Shown piece after piece: positions 1-7,864 of a stretch of 64,000 bases of DNA. The DNA comes from DASVRZ01 sp038228695. Its GTDB lineage: Bacteria; Verrucomicrobiota; Verrucomicrobiia; Chthoniobacterales; DASVRZ01. The stretch spans positions 1-64,000 of the forward strand of contig JBBRPA010000002.1 in the NCBI GenBank assembly GCA_038228695.1. Direction: 5' to 3'. Position 1 is the first letter of the stretch; every line of letters starts with the position of its first letter. The position numbers and the translations under genes are program-made. Below the pieces are notes generated by a model. That model had not been told where the DNA came from, did no database searches, and saw nothing but the letters and a program-made list of their open reading frames with translations.

Positions 1-197
1 GGAACTCATCTTGGACAGCAGCCGATGAACTCAACTAACCAACACCCCCCAACCGGAACTCCAAAAAACCGGCAAAATACCTCACCACCCCCTCAAAAAC
101 TGACTCAACCATCCGCTCTCAATTTATTTTGGACAGCAATGTGGAATAAGACTTCCAGGGTCAATGCAACATCGTGCTGCACCCCATCATTACCTCG

Positions 198-463
198 ATG
201 AAAGCTCCGAGAAAAATCATCATCGTCGGCGGCGTCGCGGGTGGGGCGTCTGCTGCCGCCAAAGCCAGGCGCGTGGACGAACACGCCGAGATTCACGTCT
301 TCGAACGTGGACCTTACATCTCGTTCGCTAACTGCGGGCTGCCCTATTTCATTGCCGGCGAAATTGACGAACGCGCCAAACTCATCATCATGACGCCAGA
401 AAATTTTTGGGCGCGTTCACGTGTTCACGCCCATGTGAATCACGAAGTCCTCTCCATTTCCGT
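198..463 (+). pseudogene. Truncated FAD-dependent pyridine nucleotide-disulfide oxidoreductase (CoA-disulfide reductase/NADH oxidase type)
   Basis: Only the N-terminal ~88 residues of the family remain. An FAD-binding Rossmann motif (VGGVAGGASAAAKARR) is followed by an acidic strand end (HVFERG), the SFANCGLPYF segment carrying the redox cysteine of CoA-disulfide reductases and NADH oxidases, and a TPENFWARSRV helix. Full-length relatives have 440 residues or more. After about position 460 the family match stops and the frame enters a 21-bp repeat array (464-714). I see no continuation of the NAD-binding or dimerisation domains beyond the array. I chose ATG 198 because the family similarity begins there; an earlier in-frame start at 174 would add eight unrelated residues. 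The product is very probably non-functional. Confidence 0.8.
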
Positions 464-714
464 GTGTCAGCCGTCCATTCTTGCGTGCGAGCGACCCATT
501 TTCGCGTGCCAATCGACGCTGCGAGCGTGCGACTTCTCGATCAGTGTATGCGAGACGAGGTTTCGGCGTTGCAAATCGAGCATTCCCGAGTGTCAACCGA
601 GGCTGAATGCGAGACAATCGAGGATTCAAGCGTGTCAATCGACCATATTCGGTGTCAAACCACCCTGCGAGGGTGCGAGACGAGGGTTATTGCGTGTCAG
701 TGGGCAAAAAGAAA
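464..714 (+). repeat. Degenerate 21-bp tandem repeat array, 12 units
   Basis: Units of the form GTG(T/C)(C/G)A(A/G) followed by roughly CGA, a TT-containing stretch and a GC end begin at 464, 485, 506, 527, 548, 569, 590, 611, 632, 652, 673 and 694. The period is 21 bp, with one 20-bp step between 632 and 652. The units alternate loosely between a GTGTCAA and a GTGCGAG version. Because 21 is a multiple of 3, the repeat reads as a 7-residue peptide repeat in several frames (for example xACQSTI on plus and RLAREN-like on minus), but no real gene is evident. The array sits where the oxidoreductase gene is broken. It is not a CRISPR, since there are no unique spacers between identical repeats. 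Confidence 0.85.
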
Positions 715-803
715 CGTCTTTTCGCCTCGACCTATCCAACAGCCAGCGACTACGGTTTCCGAGTCATTAATCAGCTCAAAAACCCATTCGAAAATTTATC
801 CTT

Positions 804-1460
804 ATGAACGATCGAGAAACCGCCCGCTACGACATGCTTGGCCGCGGCCAGACTTTTGGCATCGATAACACCGCCGACTTCGCCGCTGGTGGCAAAGCAC
901 TTGGCCACTTCGCCAACATCACCCAAATCATCAAAGACCTCGACCTTGCCAAAGCGGGTCAACTCGGCGGCGGAGTTACCGCCAAATCCGTCCTCCTCGA
1001 CGCCCTCCGGCTCGACGTGCGCAACATCGCCCGCACCGCCGCCGCCATTGCGCAGGACGAACCCGGTTTCGCAGACCACTTTCCCTATCCTGCCACCTCC
1101 AGCCAGCGCGACCTCGTCACCACCGCCGACGCCTACCTCGTAGAACTCGCGAAGCCAGGCATCGCCGCGAAATTCATCGCCAACGAACTCCCCGCCGACT
1201 TCGTGCAAGACCTTACCGACGACCGCGCAGCCATCGACGGCGCAAAAGACGACGTGGAAAGCGACGACAACTCAGGCGTGGAAAACACGGGAGCCGTCAG
1301 TCGCCTCATCAAAGCGGGCATGAAAGAGACCAACTACCTCAACGCCATCATGTATAACAAATACAGCCGCAACGGCGACAAACTCATCGCCTGGAAAAGC
1401 GCCAGCCACATCGCCCGCGCTCCAAAACGGGAAAAACCAGCCAGCACACCGACACCCTAG
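804..1460 (+). CDS. Hypothetical protein, helical, unknown function
   Basis: This encodes 218 residues starting at ATG 804 (MNDRETARYDM). I do not assign a named domain. The sequence is Ala/Asp-rich and predicted largely helical, with several amphipathic stretches (GKALGHFANITQIIKDLDLAKAGQ, DALRLDVRNIARTAAAIAQ) that would suit a helical bundle. It has no signal peptide or membrane segment, and the C-terminus is basic and proline-rich (RAPKREKPASTPTP). From memory, similar proteins with a conserved GxxALxHF core occur as repeated paralogues in verrucomicrobial genomes, but I could not check this. It stands alone between the repeat array and the restriction-type cassette. High-GC third positions support coding on this strand. 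Confidence 0.7.
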   Translation: MNDRETARYDMLGRGQTFGIDNTADFAAGGKALGHFANITQIIKDLDLAKAGQLGGGVTAKSVLLDALRLDVRNIARTAAAIAQDEPGFADHFPYPATSSQRDLVTTADAYLVELAKPGIAAKFIANELPADFVQDLTDDRAAIDGAKDDVESDDNSGVENTGAVSRLIKAGMKETNYLNAIMYNKYSRNGDKLIAWKSASHIARAPKREKPASTPTP

Positions 1461-1571
1461 GCCGGAACACACCGAAACCAATTATGCCTAGCAAACTCTG
1501 CCAACTGAACGCCGACTCTTCGACTCAGTTGCCCCCACCGGCCAGACAAACTTCTTTCGGATGCCAAGATA

Positions 1572-2567
1572 ATGCTTGAGAAATCAAAAACCAAAAAAAC
1601 ACCTAGCAGTGGGCAGGAAGGTTTGCCAAAAGTAGCTTTCAGAACACCTATGGGCGTATGTTTCCAAGGCCACGCTGAGGAGGTTTTAACCTCATCTCTA
1701 ACTACTAAATTCCAAAAGCAGGTTGATCTTATTTTTACGTCTCCTCCTTTTCCCCTTAATCGGAAGAAGAAGTATGACAATCTCCAAGGTGAGGCTTACG
1801 TCGAGTGGCTAAAATCATTCGCGCAACTATTTAAAGAGTTTTTGAAACCGACTGGCTCCATTGTTATGGAGGTCGGAAATTCTTGGGAACCAGGTAAACC
1901 AGTAATGAGCACACTTGCGCTTGAGTCGTTGCTCGCTTTTGTTCGATCCGGGAAACTAAATCTTTGCCAGCAGTTCGTTTGGCATAATCCCGCAAAGCTT
2001 CCGAGTCCCGCACAATGGGTAACTGTAGAGCGTATTCGAATCAAAGACTCCTATACACATCTCTGGTGGATGTCCCCAAATGAACGCCCCAAAGCTGATA
2101 ATCGCCGTGTTCTGGTTAAATACAGCAAGTCGATGGACCAGCTTTTGAAGACAAAGACTTACAATTCCGGGACACGCCCATCAGAACACCATATTGGCGA
2201 AAAATCATTTCTGACCAATAATGGAGGAGCAATTCCCGCAAGTGTTTTGAAAGTTGAACAGTCAGAGGACGATTCCCTAATACCATCAAGCGTGATTACA
2301 ATGGCTAATACTCATGCGTCGACGGAGTATCAAAACTTCTGCCGAGAGCTCGAGATAGAGCCTCACCCAGCAAGAATGCCACCAGGGTTAGCAGACTTTT
2401 TCATAAAATTTTTAACGGAACCCGGGGATTTAGTTCTAGATCCATTCGGAGGAAGCAACACGACAGGAGCAGCTGCCGAAAACTTGGGACGCAAATGGAT
2501 CACGATTGAGCCTAATCCGGTATACATAAAGGGTTCACGTGGCCGCTTTAAAACAATTAAGAAATAA
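1572..2567 (+). CDS. Site-specific DNA methyltransferase, beta class (N4-cytosine or N6-adenine)
   Basis: A 331-residue protein with the permuted motif order of beta-class DNA amino-methyltransferases. The catalytic motif IV TSPPF (residues 56-60) precedes the SAM-binding motif I DPFGGSNTT (from residue 290). The TSPP(F/Y) form is common among N4-cytosine enzymes, but N6-adenine enzymes use it too, so the methylated base is open. Between the motifs lies a long region that probably includes the target recognition part. The gene is AT-rich compared with the flanks and is followed one base after its stop by the nuclease gene, so the two are surely co-transcribed. The likely role is self-protection in the three-gene cassette. 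Its target sequence cannot be read from the protein. Confidence 0.92.
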   Translation: MLEKSKTKKTPSSGQEGLPKVAFRTPMGVCFQGHAEEVLTSSLTTKFQKQVDLIFTSPPFPLNRKKKYDNLQGEAYVEWLKSFAQLFKEFLKPTGSIVMEVGNSWEPGKPVMSTLALESLLAFVRSGKLNLCQQFVWHNPAKLPSPAQWVTVERIRIKDSYTHLWWMSPNERPKADNRRVLVKYSKSMDQLLKTKTYNSGTRPSEHHIGEKSFLTNNGGAIPASVLKVEQSEDDSLIPSSVITMANTHASTEYQNFCRELEIEPHPARMPPGLADFFIKFLTEPGDLVLDPFGGSNTTGAAAENLGRKWITIEPNPVYIKGSRGRFKTIKK

Positions 2568-2568
2568 T

Positions 2569-3381
2569 ATGTCAAGAGTTCTAGTTCCCCATGAATCAAA
2601 GTGGTATGACAAATTAAAAGCCATTGGATACTATGGCGAGACTGATTTCGAAAATTCTATACGCCAACACTTAGAATCACTCTTCCCTGATTACCATGTT
2701 TTCCCTTTCAAGAAGGACATTAAAAGCCGTAGCACGAACGAAAAGAAAAAACCAGACTTAGCGATGGTAAGAAAAAACCTAACTGCCTGGGGTATTATCG
2801 AGGTAGAATTAGCAGAGCACACAATTGGCCATGTTCTAGATCAATTGCGGGTATTTAAGGATGGCGACTACAACGCACCAGAAACCGCTTTATATGTTCA
2901 AAACAAATTAAAAAAACATTGTAATAAAACAATAAATCTTGCGCGTTTGACTTCACTGTTTGCTGAGAAAACGCCGTCGATACTAGTTATAGCAGACTCA
3001 CACAATGAAGCTTGGAATACCGAGGTCCTAAAATTAGGTGCGGATTTGTGTGTGTTTGAAATCTTTAAGAGCGCCCGAGGGAGGCATCTATATCGCACAT
3101 TTGGCAAATTCCCCATCGTCGCAGCTAGGGGGGTTCAATGCAGGAAACATCCTCAGTTAGCGAATATGATGGAAATTACAGGAGTCTTTCAGTTTAGGAA
3201 GACAGACTGGAATAAACCTGTCGATATTGACTACGACGGAATAATTACACCCTGGAACCTCATTGAGGATGGAGGAATTACATACCTAAGATTTTGCGGG
3301 AGAATGAATCCTCTATCGCCTAACACTCCTTACTGTCTATTCGCTGATAAGGCTAACAAATATTACCTCAAATCAATCTAA
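2569..3381 (+). CDS. Putative PD-(D/E)XK-like restriction endonuclease of the MTase/MORC cassette
   Basis: I chose ATG 2569, one base after the methyltransferase stop, giving 270 residues; a GTG at 2539 in the same frame would overlap the upstream gene. Residues 62-80 carry PD (P62, D63), then a hydrophobic strand ending in IIEVEL (E78, E80). This fits the acidic core of a PD-(D/E)XK nuclease fold with the usual lysine replaced by glutamate, as in some E-x-E variants. A preceding helix with E28 (DFENSIRQHL) and a later Q92 fit the same fold. The nuclease role is inferred from this motif and from its place between a DNA methyltransferase and a GHKL ATPase. No family name is certain. Base composition is low-GC like its two neighbours. 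Confidence 0.6.
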   Translation: MSRVLVPHESKWYDKLKAIGYYGETDFENSIRQHLESLFPDYHVFPFKKDIKSRSTNEKKKPDLAMVRKNLTAWGIIEVELAEHTIGHVLDQLRVFKDGDYNAPETALYVQNKLKKHCNKTINLARLTSLFAEKTPSILVIADSHNEAWNTEVLKLGADLCVFEIFKSARGRHLYRTFGKFPIVAARGVQCRKHPQLANMMEITGVFQFRKTDWNKPVDIDYDGIITPWNLIEDGGITYLRFCGRMNPLSPNTPYCLFADKANKYYLKSI

Positions 3382-3384
3382 CAT

Positions 3385-4884
3385 ATGGAACTTAAACTTG
3401 GACCAGAAATAATTTCTTCATACAAACGTCTAGCCTACAAGGAGTGGTATGCTCTTGCAGAGTTCGTGGACAACTCAACCCAATCGTATTTCAACAACCA
3501 GGTGAAATTAGATAAAGTCTTCAAAGGAAAAGAAAAACTTACAGTACGCATTAGCATCGCGAAAGATGGAATGGGTGACTACATTCGCATTGAAGACAAT
3601 TCGATAGGAATGTCTTTAGCCGAACTTAAAGATGCAGTTTATATCGGAAGACCTCCTCTCCAAACTGCGGGTCGATCAAGGTATGGCTTAGGTCTAAAAA
3701 CTGGAGCTAGTTGGTTTGGTGACTTATGGACGATCGAGACAAAAAAACTTAACGGTTCTTTGCGACATAAAGTCACTGTTGATGTGCCAAACGTGGCAGC
3801 AGGAAATTTAGACCTACCAGAAACAACTATTGCTGCTGCTCCCGGTGAACATGGTACAACGATAGAAATTAGAGAGCTGAACAGAAAATTGGCAGGTAAA
3901 ACCCTCATTAAAGTTAAAAATAATTTACGATCCCTCTATAGACACGACATCAGCAAAGGCTTGCTAGTTCTAAAGGTTAATGACGTTATCCTCAAATGGG
4001 ATGCTGATATCGATAAATTACTAGTCAAGCGTAAGGATGGGAAACTTGGTAAAGAACACTTCAAATTCAAGGTAGCAGGAAAAACCGTAACGGGGTGGGC
4101 TGCTGTTTTAGAAAAAGGTAGTAGGAAAGAAGCCGGATTCTCCATAATCCAATCTGATAGAGTTATCAAAGGCTGGCCGGACTCTTATCGTCCTGCAACT
4201 ATATTTGGCGATCAGGAAGGTGGGTCGAACGATCTCGTTAACCAGCGACTTTTTGGGGAGTTAACATTAGAAGGCTTTGATGTTAGTCACACTAAAGATC
4301 AAATCTTATTTAATGACGGAGAACAAGAAGATCTTGAAGCAAAACTTGGCGAACACTTGGCGGGACTTAGGCAATTGGCCCTCACTCATCGCAAGAATGC
4401 GGGAGGATCTACTAAGCGTGCAACAGACGCTCAAAGAGGTGAAGCACTAAACAAGTTAGAAGCTGAGATCGAGTCGGACAAGATACAAAATTTTCTAAAA
4501 ACTTATGAATTACCAACCAATAGTTTAGTAAAGAAATCGAACGAGTCGTTAAAAAACGAAGTAGTAAAAAGATTTAAGCCTGATTTAGAGGCGCAATTCA
4601 ATAAGACCGTTGTTTCGATTTATCTTGTTAAGGATATGTCTCCTAACGATCCGTACGTGATCATCGAATCTACCAAAAAAGAGACAAGCGTCATTGTTAT
4701 CATCAACCTTGCTCATCCGCATTGGGTTAATCTAACTCAAAATGAAAGCATTTTGAATTTCATTAGGCATTGCGCATACGATGGTGTGGCAGAATCTAAA
4801 GCGTATTTTGTCACTGGAAAAATTGAACCAGACACCGTTAAGCTAATAAAAGATAACTTATTGCGACTTCCGCTTACTTTGTAG
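3385..4884 (+). CDS. MORC/MutL-like GHKL ATPase of a restriction-type cassette
   Basis: A 499-residue protein starting three bases after the nuclease stop. The N-terminus has the GHKL ATPase motifs: the N-box ALAEFVDNS with E26 (catalytic) and N30 (Mg), the G1-type EDNSIGM (D71, G75), the lid motif RYGLGLKTGASWFG (from about residue 99), and the G3-type GTTIEI. This is the Hsp90/MutL/MORC layout, and the FVDNS and YGLGLKTGA forms are closest to MORC and prokaryotic MORC-like proteins. A transducer-like domain and a charged helical C-terminal part follow. Prokaryotic MORC-type ATPases are known from restriction-modification-like operons, and this one sits exactly in such a context. It probably acts as an ATP-driven DNA clamp or remodeller that controls cleavage. 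That role is inference. Confidence 0.85.
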   Translation: MELKLGPEIISSYKRLAYKEWYALAEFVDNSTQSYFNNQVKLDKVFKGKEKLTVRISIAKDGMGDYIRIEDNSIGMSLAELKDAVYIGRPPLQTAGRSRYGLGLKTGASWFGDLWTIETKKLNGSLRHKVTVDVPNVAAGNLDLPETTIAAAPGEHGTTIEIRELNRKLAGKTLIKVKNNLRSLYRHDISKGLLVLKVNDVILKWDADIDKLLVKRKDGKLGKEHFKFKVAGKTVTGWAAVLEKGSRKEAGFSIIQSDRVIKGWPDSYRPATIFGDQEGGSNDLVNQRLFGELTLEGFDVSHTKDQILFNDGEQEDLEAKLGEHLAGLRQLALTHRKNAGGSTKRATDAQRGEALNKLEAEIESDKIQNFLKTYELPTNSLVKKSNESLKNEVVKRFKPDLEAQFNKTVVSIYLVKDMSPNDPYVIIESTKKETSVIVIINLAHPHWVNLTQNESILNFIRHCAYDGVAESKAYFVTGKIEPDTVKLIKDNLLRLPLTL

Positions 4885-4886
4885 CA

Positions 4887-5368
4887 CAGTGCCCGCCGTA
4901 TCGTTGGGGAAAGCCTCGAATCCGGGTGAGTTGTCGATACGACGGGAGATGTAGAGAACTAGGCGTTGACGGCGTAACTCACGATTGGTCATTGCCTTCC
5001 AGGAGCGAACGAACCGCTCATTGCGGCAGCGTCGTGTCCAGATGTTAGTCGCACGCTGGGTTTCCTCGTTGTAGCGCAGCAACTCGTGTTGATAATCCGA
5101 AGCGCAAAACCATTGAATTTGCAGCCGATGATGATCGCCCCTAGTCACTTTGGGAAGCCAGCAAAAGCGTCACCTGATCTTGAAATTCATTGAGTTCCGA
5201 GATTTGCGCATTGTTGAAATCCGGCGGCTCAAAGATGAATCCCTTTGAGACAAACCCGCCCGCATTTAGCCCATTGAAAATCAGAAGATTACGGACGAAA
5301 TAGCCGTTTGCGGAAGTGACGGTAAATGCAGGGTTGACGAGCAGTTTCTTCCGCGTGGCGATGGTGAA
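4887..5368 (-). pseudogene. Frameshifted gene remnant, possibly a conjugative-transfer ATPase (TraC/VirB4-like) N-terminal region
   Basis: The minus strand reads as protein-like in two frames. From 5368 down to about 5150 it gives a stretch containing NGYFVRNLLIFNGL and EPPDFNNAQISEL. After a one-base shift near 5150 it continues in the frame ending at 4858, with HRLQIQWFCASDYQ, WTRRCRNERFVRSW and LRRQRLVLYISRRI. Joined, these make about 150 continuous, well-structured residues with no start at the upstream end and a stop within the shift. The WTRR..ERF..LRRQ..L..ISR pattern recalls the N-terminal part of conjugation ATPases, but I hold that only weakly. The remnant ends where the MORC-like gene ends, suggesting it was cut by insertion of the cassette or by a deletion. 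Confidence 0.45.
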
Positions 5369-5481
5369 TTAGAGCGTGAACGAGGGGAACTAGGCATAGA
5401 CCCAACGGGTCGTCCTCTTTTTAAGAAGCGCTGAGGGTCTACAGCACTTGACGTTTTGCGTCTAAAAGACCGACTTTGGGA

Positions 5482-5652
5482 GTGAAAGTCCGACAGATTC
5501 TGAAACTCATCGAAGAAGACGGTTGGTATCTTGATCGGACACGAGGCAGTCACCGACAATTCAAGCATTTCGCTAAGCCGGATCTTGTCACGGTTGCGGG
5601 TAAGCCGAGCGATGATCTTGCGCCTAGCACTCAAAACAGTCTTCTTAAGTAA
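5482..5652 (+). CDS. hicA: HicA-type mRNA interferase toxin
   Basis: A 56-residue reading frame beginning with GTG 5482 and ending TAA 5650-5652. It shows the full HicA pattern: VKVRQILKLIEEDGW, then RGSHRQFKH with the catalytic histidine in the GSH box (G22 S23 H24), then VTVAGKPSDDLAP and a short C-terminal helix (TQNSLLK). HicA is a small double-stranded-RNA-binding-fold ribonuclease that cleaves mRNA when free of HicB. The gene lies 11 bases upstream of the hicB antitoxin gene, the usual toxin-first order. A small inverted repeat GTCTaaaaGAC (5460-5470) just upstream could be an operator, which is inference. The gene is short enough that automatic callers may omit it. Confidence 0.9.
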   Translation: MKVRQILKLIEEDGWYLDRTRGSHRQFKHFAKPDLVTVAGKPSDDLAPSTQNSLLK

Positions 5653-5663
5653 GCAGGACTGAA

Positions 5664-5879
5664 ATGAAGCATTATTTAATCATCATCGAGGACACAGAAA
5701 CCGGATTTTCAGCCTCTTCCCCGGATTTGCCCGGTTGCGTCGCCACGGGTGCCAGCCAAGAGGAAGTTGAACGCGAGATGCATGGTGCTATCGAGTTCCA
5801 TGTGGAAGGACTGCGGCTGGCGGGATATGCGGTTCCAGAGCCACGTTCTCACGCAGCCTACTGCGATATCGCTGCCTAA
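5664..5879 (+). CDS. hicB: HicB-family antitoxin
   Basis: A 71-residue protein of the HicB/UPF0150 partial RNase H fold. It has KHYLIIIEDTETGFSASSPDLPGCVATGASQEEVEREMHGAIE, where the PDLPGC segment and the following helix are the family signature. It ends soon after the fold (residue 71) without the long DNA-binding C-terminal domain of larger HicB proteins, so autoregulation may be weak or done by a very short tail. It directly follows hicA and is expected to bind and silence it. Start ATG 5664 is preceded by an AGCAGGA ribosome-binding site. Confidence 0.88.
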   Translation: MKHYLIIIEDTETGFSASSPDLPGCVATGASQEEVEREMHGAIEFHVEGLRLAGYAVPEPRSHAAYCDIAA

Positions 5880-6047
5880 TTATGCGCCGCCGCAAATCGG
5901 CTCCGCATGTTCCGTCGCTGGTTTGGGAACGAGAAAATCGTTTCCGTTTCTGGGCCGCTGTTCCTGAGTTGGGAGGTCGGAGTCGTTACACTTGAGGATA
6001 AATAAACTAACCATACCCAACGCGTTTCCAGACAGAAGATTTCGCCC

Positions 6048-6260
6048 ATGAAACTGAACTATTATCCGGACACTGATTCACTTTACATTGCTCTTTCAGC
6101 CAATGTGAGTGCCGACAGCAACGAAGTCGCAGAAGGAGTCGTTCTCGATTTTGATGCCGAGGGACGGATCGTCGGCATCGACATCGATAACGCTAGTCAC
6201 AAGTTCGATTTGCACGAACTGACTGCCGAAAGAATTCCTTTCACAGCACACGCGGCCTAG
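6048..6260 (+). CDS. DUF2283 domain protein
   Basis: A 70-residue protein with the DUF2283 pattern: MKLNYYPDTDSLYIALS, then the EVAEGVVLDFDAEGRIVGIDIDNAS core and a short helix. Function is unknown. In many genomes such genes sit beside DUF4258 genes or toxin-antitoxin modules. Here it follows HicAB by about 170 bases, and no DUF4258 partner is visible. Its stop codon overlaps the stop of the convergent glycosyltransferase gene in a shared CTAG (6257-6260). Confidence 0.8.
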   Translation: MKLNYYPDTDSLYIALSANVSADSNEVAEGVVLDFDAEGRIVGIDIDNASHKFDLHELTAERIPFTAHAA

Positions 6261-7468
6261 GTGTGCGAATGCAGCGCGAGGGCTTCGTCGTAGCTGGCTT
6301 CGAGGGCGGCGAGGCTTTGCTTAAGGCCGTAGGTGCGTTCGATGTTGTCCATCGCTCGCTGCGAAAAAGCAGCATAGACGGCGGGGTCTTCGGTGAGGTC
6401 GAAGAGGGCTTCGGCGAGGTAGAGGGGGGAGCGTTCGGCGACGAGGATGCCGTCTTCCCAGTCGGTGACGGCTTCGGGGATGCCGCCGTGTTTGGTGGCG
6501 ACGACGGGGAGGCCAGCGGCCATGGCTTCGAGCATGGCGTTGGGGACGCCTTCGCGGTCGCCGCTGGGGGTGGTCTCGCTGGGGTGGAGGAAGAGATGGG
6601 AGGCGTCGATTTTTTGGTAGAGGTCCGCCGAACTGATCCAGCCAAGGAGGTGGACGTGGTTTTGCAGGCCGAGGTCGGCGATTTTTTGTTCGAGCGTGGG
6701 GCGTTGCGGGCCTTCGCCAGCGATCTGGAATTGGGCGAGGGGATGCTGTTTATGGAAAACGGCGAAGGCTTCGATGGCGGTGAGGAGTCCCTTTTTGGCG
6801 ATGAGGCGGCAGGCTTGCAGGCAGACCCATGCGCCGTCGGCGGGGGCGGTGCGGACGCGGCGGGTGATGCCTTCGAGCGGGATGGGGGTGCGGTTGAGGC
6901 GGAGTTTCTCGGGTGGACAGCCCATTTCGCGGACGCGGTCGAGGAGCGATTGGCTGCGGGCGAGGACGAGGGTGGCGCTGGCGAAGACGTCGGGCAGGGA
7001 GTGGGTGTATTCGTTTTTGTAGGCGGCTTCGGTGGTGTCAACGCCGTGGAAGGAGACGATGAGTGGGCCGCCCCACGACTGGATCATGGGGAGGAATTTG
7101 GCGGCTTTGTGTCCGTAATAGACGTGGAGGAGCTGCGGATGCGCCTGGTTGAGGAGCGGGGCGAGGTTGTGGGTGTGCCAGCCGGGTGGGGGAATGTAGC
7201 GGTCTTCTTCGCCGGGCGGCGGCCAGCGTTTGACGATGTGTTTGAGCCAGAGTCGGCGAAGGAAGTTGCCACGGGGGCGGAATTTGTTGCGCCGCATGAC
7301 GGTGAGCGGAGCGAAGGGGAAGGCGTCGGCGTTGATCCGCTCCTCGCAATAGATTTCGGTCCGCCAGCGGATGAGTCCGGTGACTTGGCGATAGACGCTG
7401 AGCATTTCCGGCTTGAGAAAGGTGCCGCAAACGCTGATCACGAGGGGTTTTTCGGAGGGGTCGGGCAT
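6257..7468 (-). CDS. Glycosyltransferase, GT-B fold, family 4 type
   Basis: A 403-residue GT-B enzyme. The N-terminal half holds the acceptor-binding Rossmann-like domain (VISVCGTFLKPE, HVYYGHKAAK, IVSFHGVDTTE). The C-terminal half holds the donor-binding domain with LQACRLIAKKGLLTAIEAF, AGEGPQRPTLEQ, LGWISSADLY and a typical EX7E-type region (REGVPNAMLEAMAAGLPVVATKHGGIPE). It is probably a retaining transferase building a surface polysaccharide or glycolipid. The sugar donor and acceptor are unknown. It is encoded alone, convergent with the DUF2283 gene and ten bases beyond the stop of the VapC gene, so it may be the first gene in a minus-strand order or separately transcribed. Confidence 0.85.
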   Translation of the reverse strand: MPDPSEKPLVISVCGTFLKPEMLSVYRQVTGLIRWRTEIYCEERINADAFPFAPLTVMRRNKFRPRGNFLRRLWLKHIVKRWPPPGEEDRYIPPPGWHTHNLAPLLNQAHPQLLHVYYGHKAAKFLPMIQSWGGPLIVSFHGVDTTEAAYKNEYTHSLPDVFASATLVLARSQSLLDRVREMGCPPEKLRLNRTPIPLEGITRRVRTAPADGAWVCLQACRLIAKKGLLTAIEAFAVFHKQHPLAQFQIAGEGPQRPTLEQKIADLGLQNHVHLLGWISSADLYQKIDASHLFLHPSETTPSGDREGVPNAMLEAMAAGLPVVATKHGGIPEAVTDWEDGILVAERSPLYLAEALFDLTEDPAVYAAFSQRAMDNIERTYGLKQSLAALEASYDEALALHSHT

Positions 7469-7477
7469 CGATAAAGC

Positions 7478-7864
7478 TTACCAGATTCGCTTCACGCCGA
7501 ATAAGTCCAATTTTGTATCGGGCGACAAGATCGTGAGATTTCCTTCCAACGCCTGAGCCGCGAGCAAGCGGTCAAAGGGATCTTGATGCGCCATGGAGAG
7601 ACTGCAAGTTTGGAAAATCGTCGATTCGGAGATGGAGGTTGGCTGAATACCGAAAAATGCCCTTCGCGAATGCACCCAATCGCCTGCTTCAATCGGCAAA
7701 ATTAGTTTGCCAGATGTATATTTTAACGCGACCTCCCATGAACTAACGTGACTGAGAAAGAGGGAATGCGCTTCGTCATTGATAATATCTTCCGCTTTTT
7801 GGCTGATGCGCTCCGGTTCCAGCGCCATCCAGAGGAAAGTGCAGGTGTCGAGGAGAACTCTCAC
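7478..7864 (-). CDS. PIN-domain ribonuclease toxin (VapC family)
   Basis: A 128-residue PIN domain. Acidic catalytic residues are visible at D6 (MRVLLDTCTFLW), E44 (SSWEVALKY), D95/D98 (HQDPFDRLLAAQA) and D115 (LSPDTKLDL). The layout matches VapC toxins that pair with Phd/YefM-type antitoxins. The start overlaps the end of the antitoxin gene by four bases, so they are translationally coupled. Length is normal and all key residues are present, so it is likely active. The RNA target cannot be told from sequence. Confidence 0.9.
   Translation of the reverse strand: MRVLLDTCTFLWMALEPERISQKAEDIINDEAHSLFLSHVSSWEVALKYTSGKLILPIEAGDWVHSRRAFFGIQPTSISESTIFQTCSLSMAHQDPFDRLLAAQALEGNLTILSPDTKLDLFGVKRIW

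Noticed and set aside
11..138. 10-bp direct repeat TTGGACAGCA at 11-20 and 129-138
   Set aside because: Too short, with no element boundaries or target duplications visible; may be chance or an old intergenic repeat.
464..714. CRISPR array
   Set aside because: Repeats are contiguous, degenerate and 21 bp long, with no unique spacers and no cas genes nearby.
5882..5995. 37-codon frame after hicB
   Set aside because: No ribosome-binding site, Arg-rich low-information peptide, no family resemblance.
6263..7474. Long 403-residue plus-strand reading frame
   Set aside because: It is the exact antisense of the glycosyltransferase gene, with Gly/Glu/Val-rich low-complexity translation and no domain.
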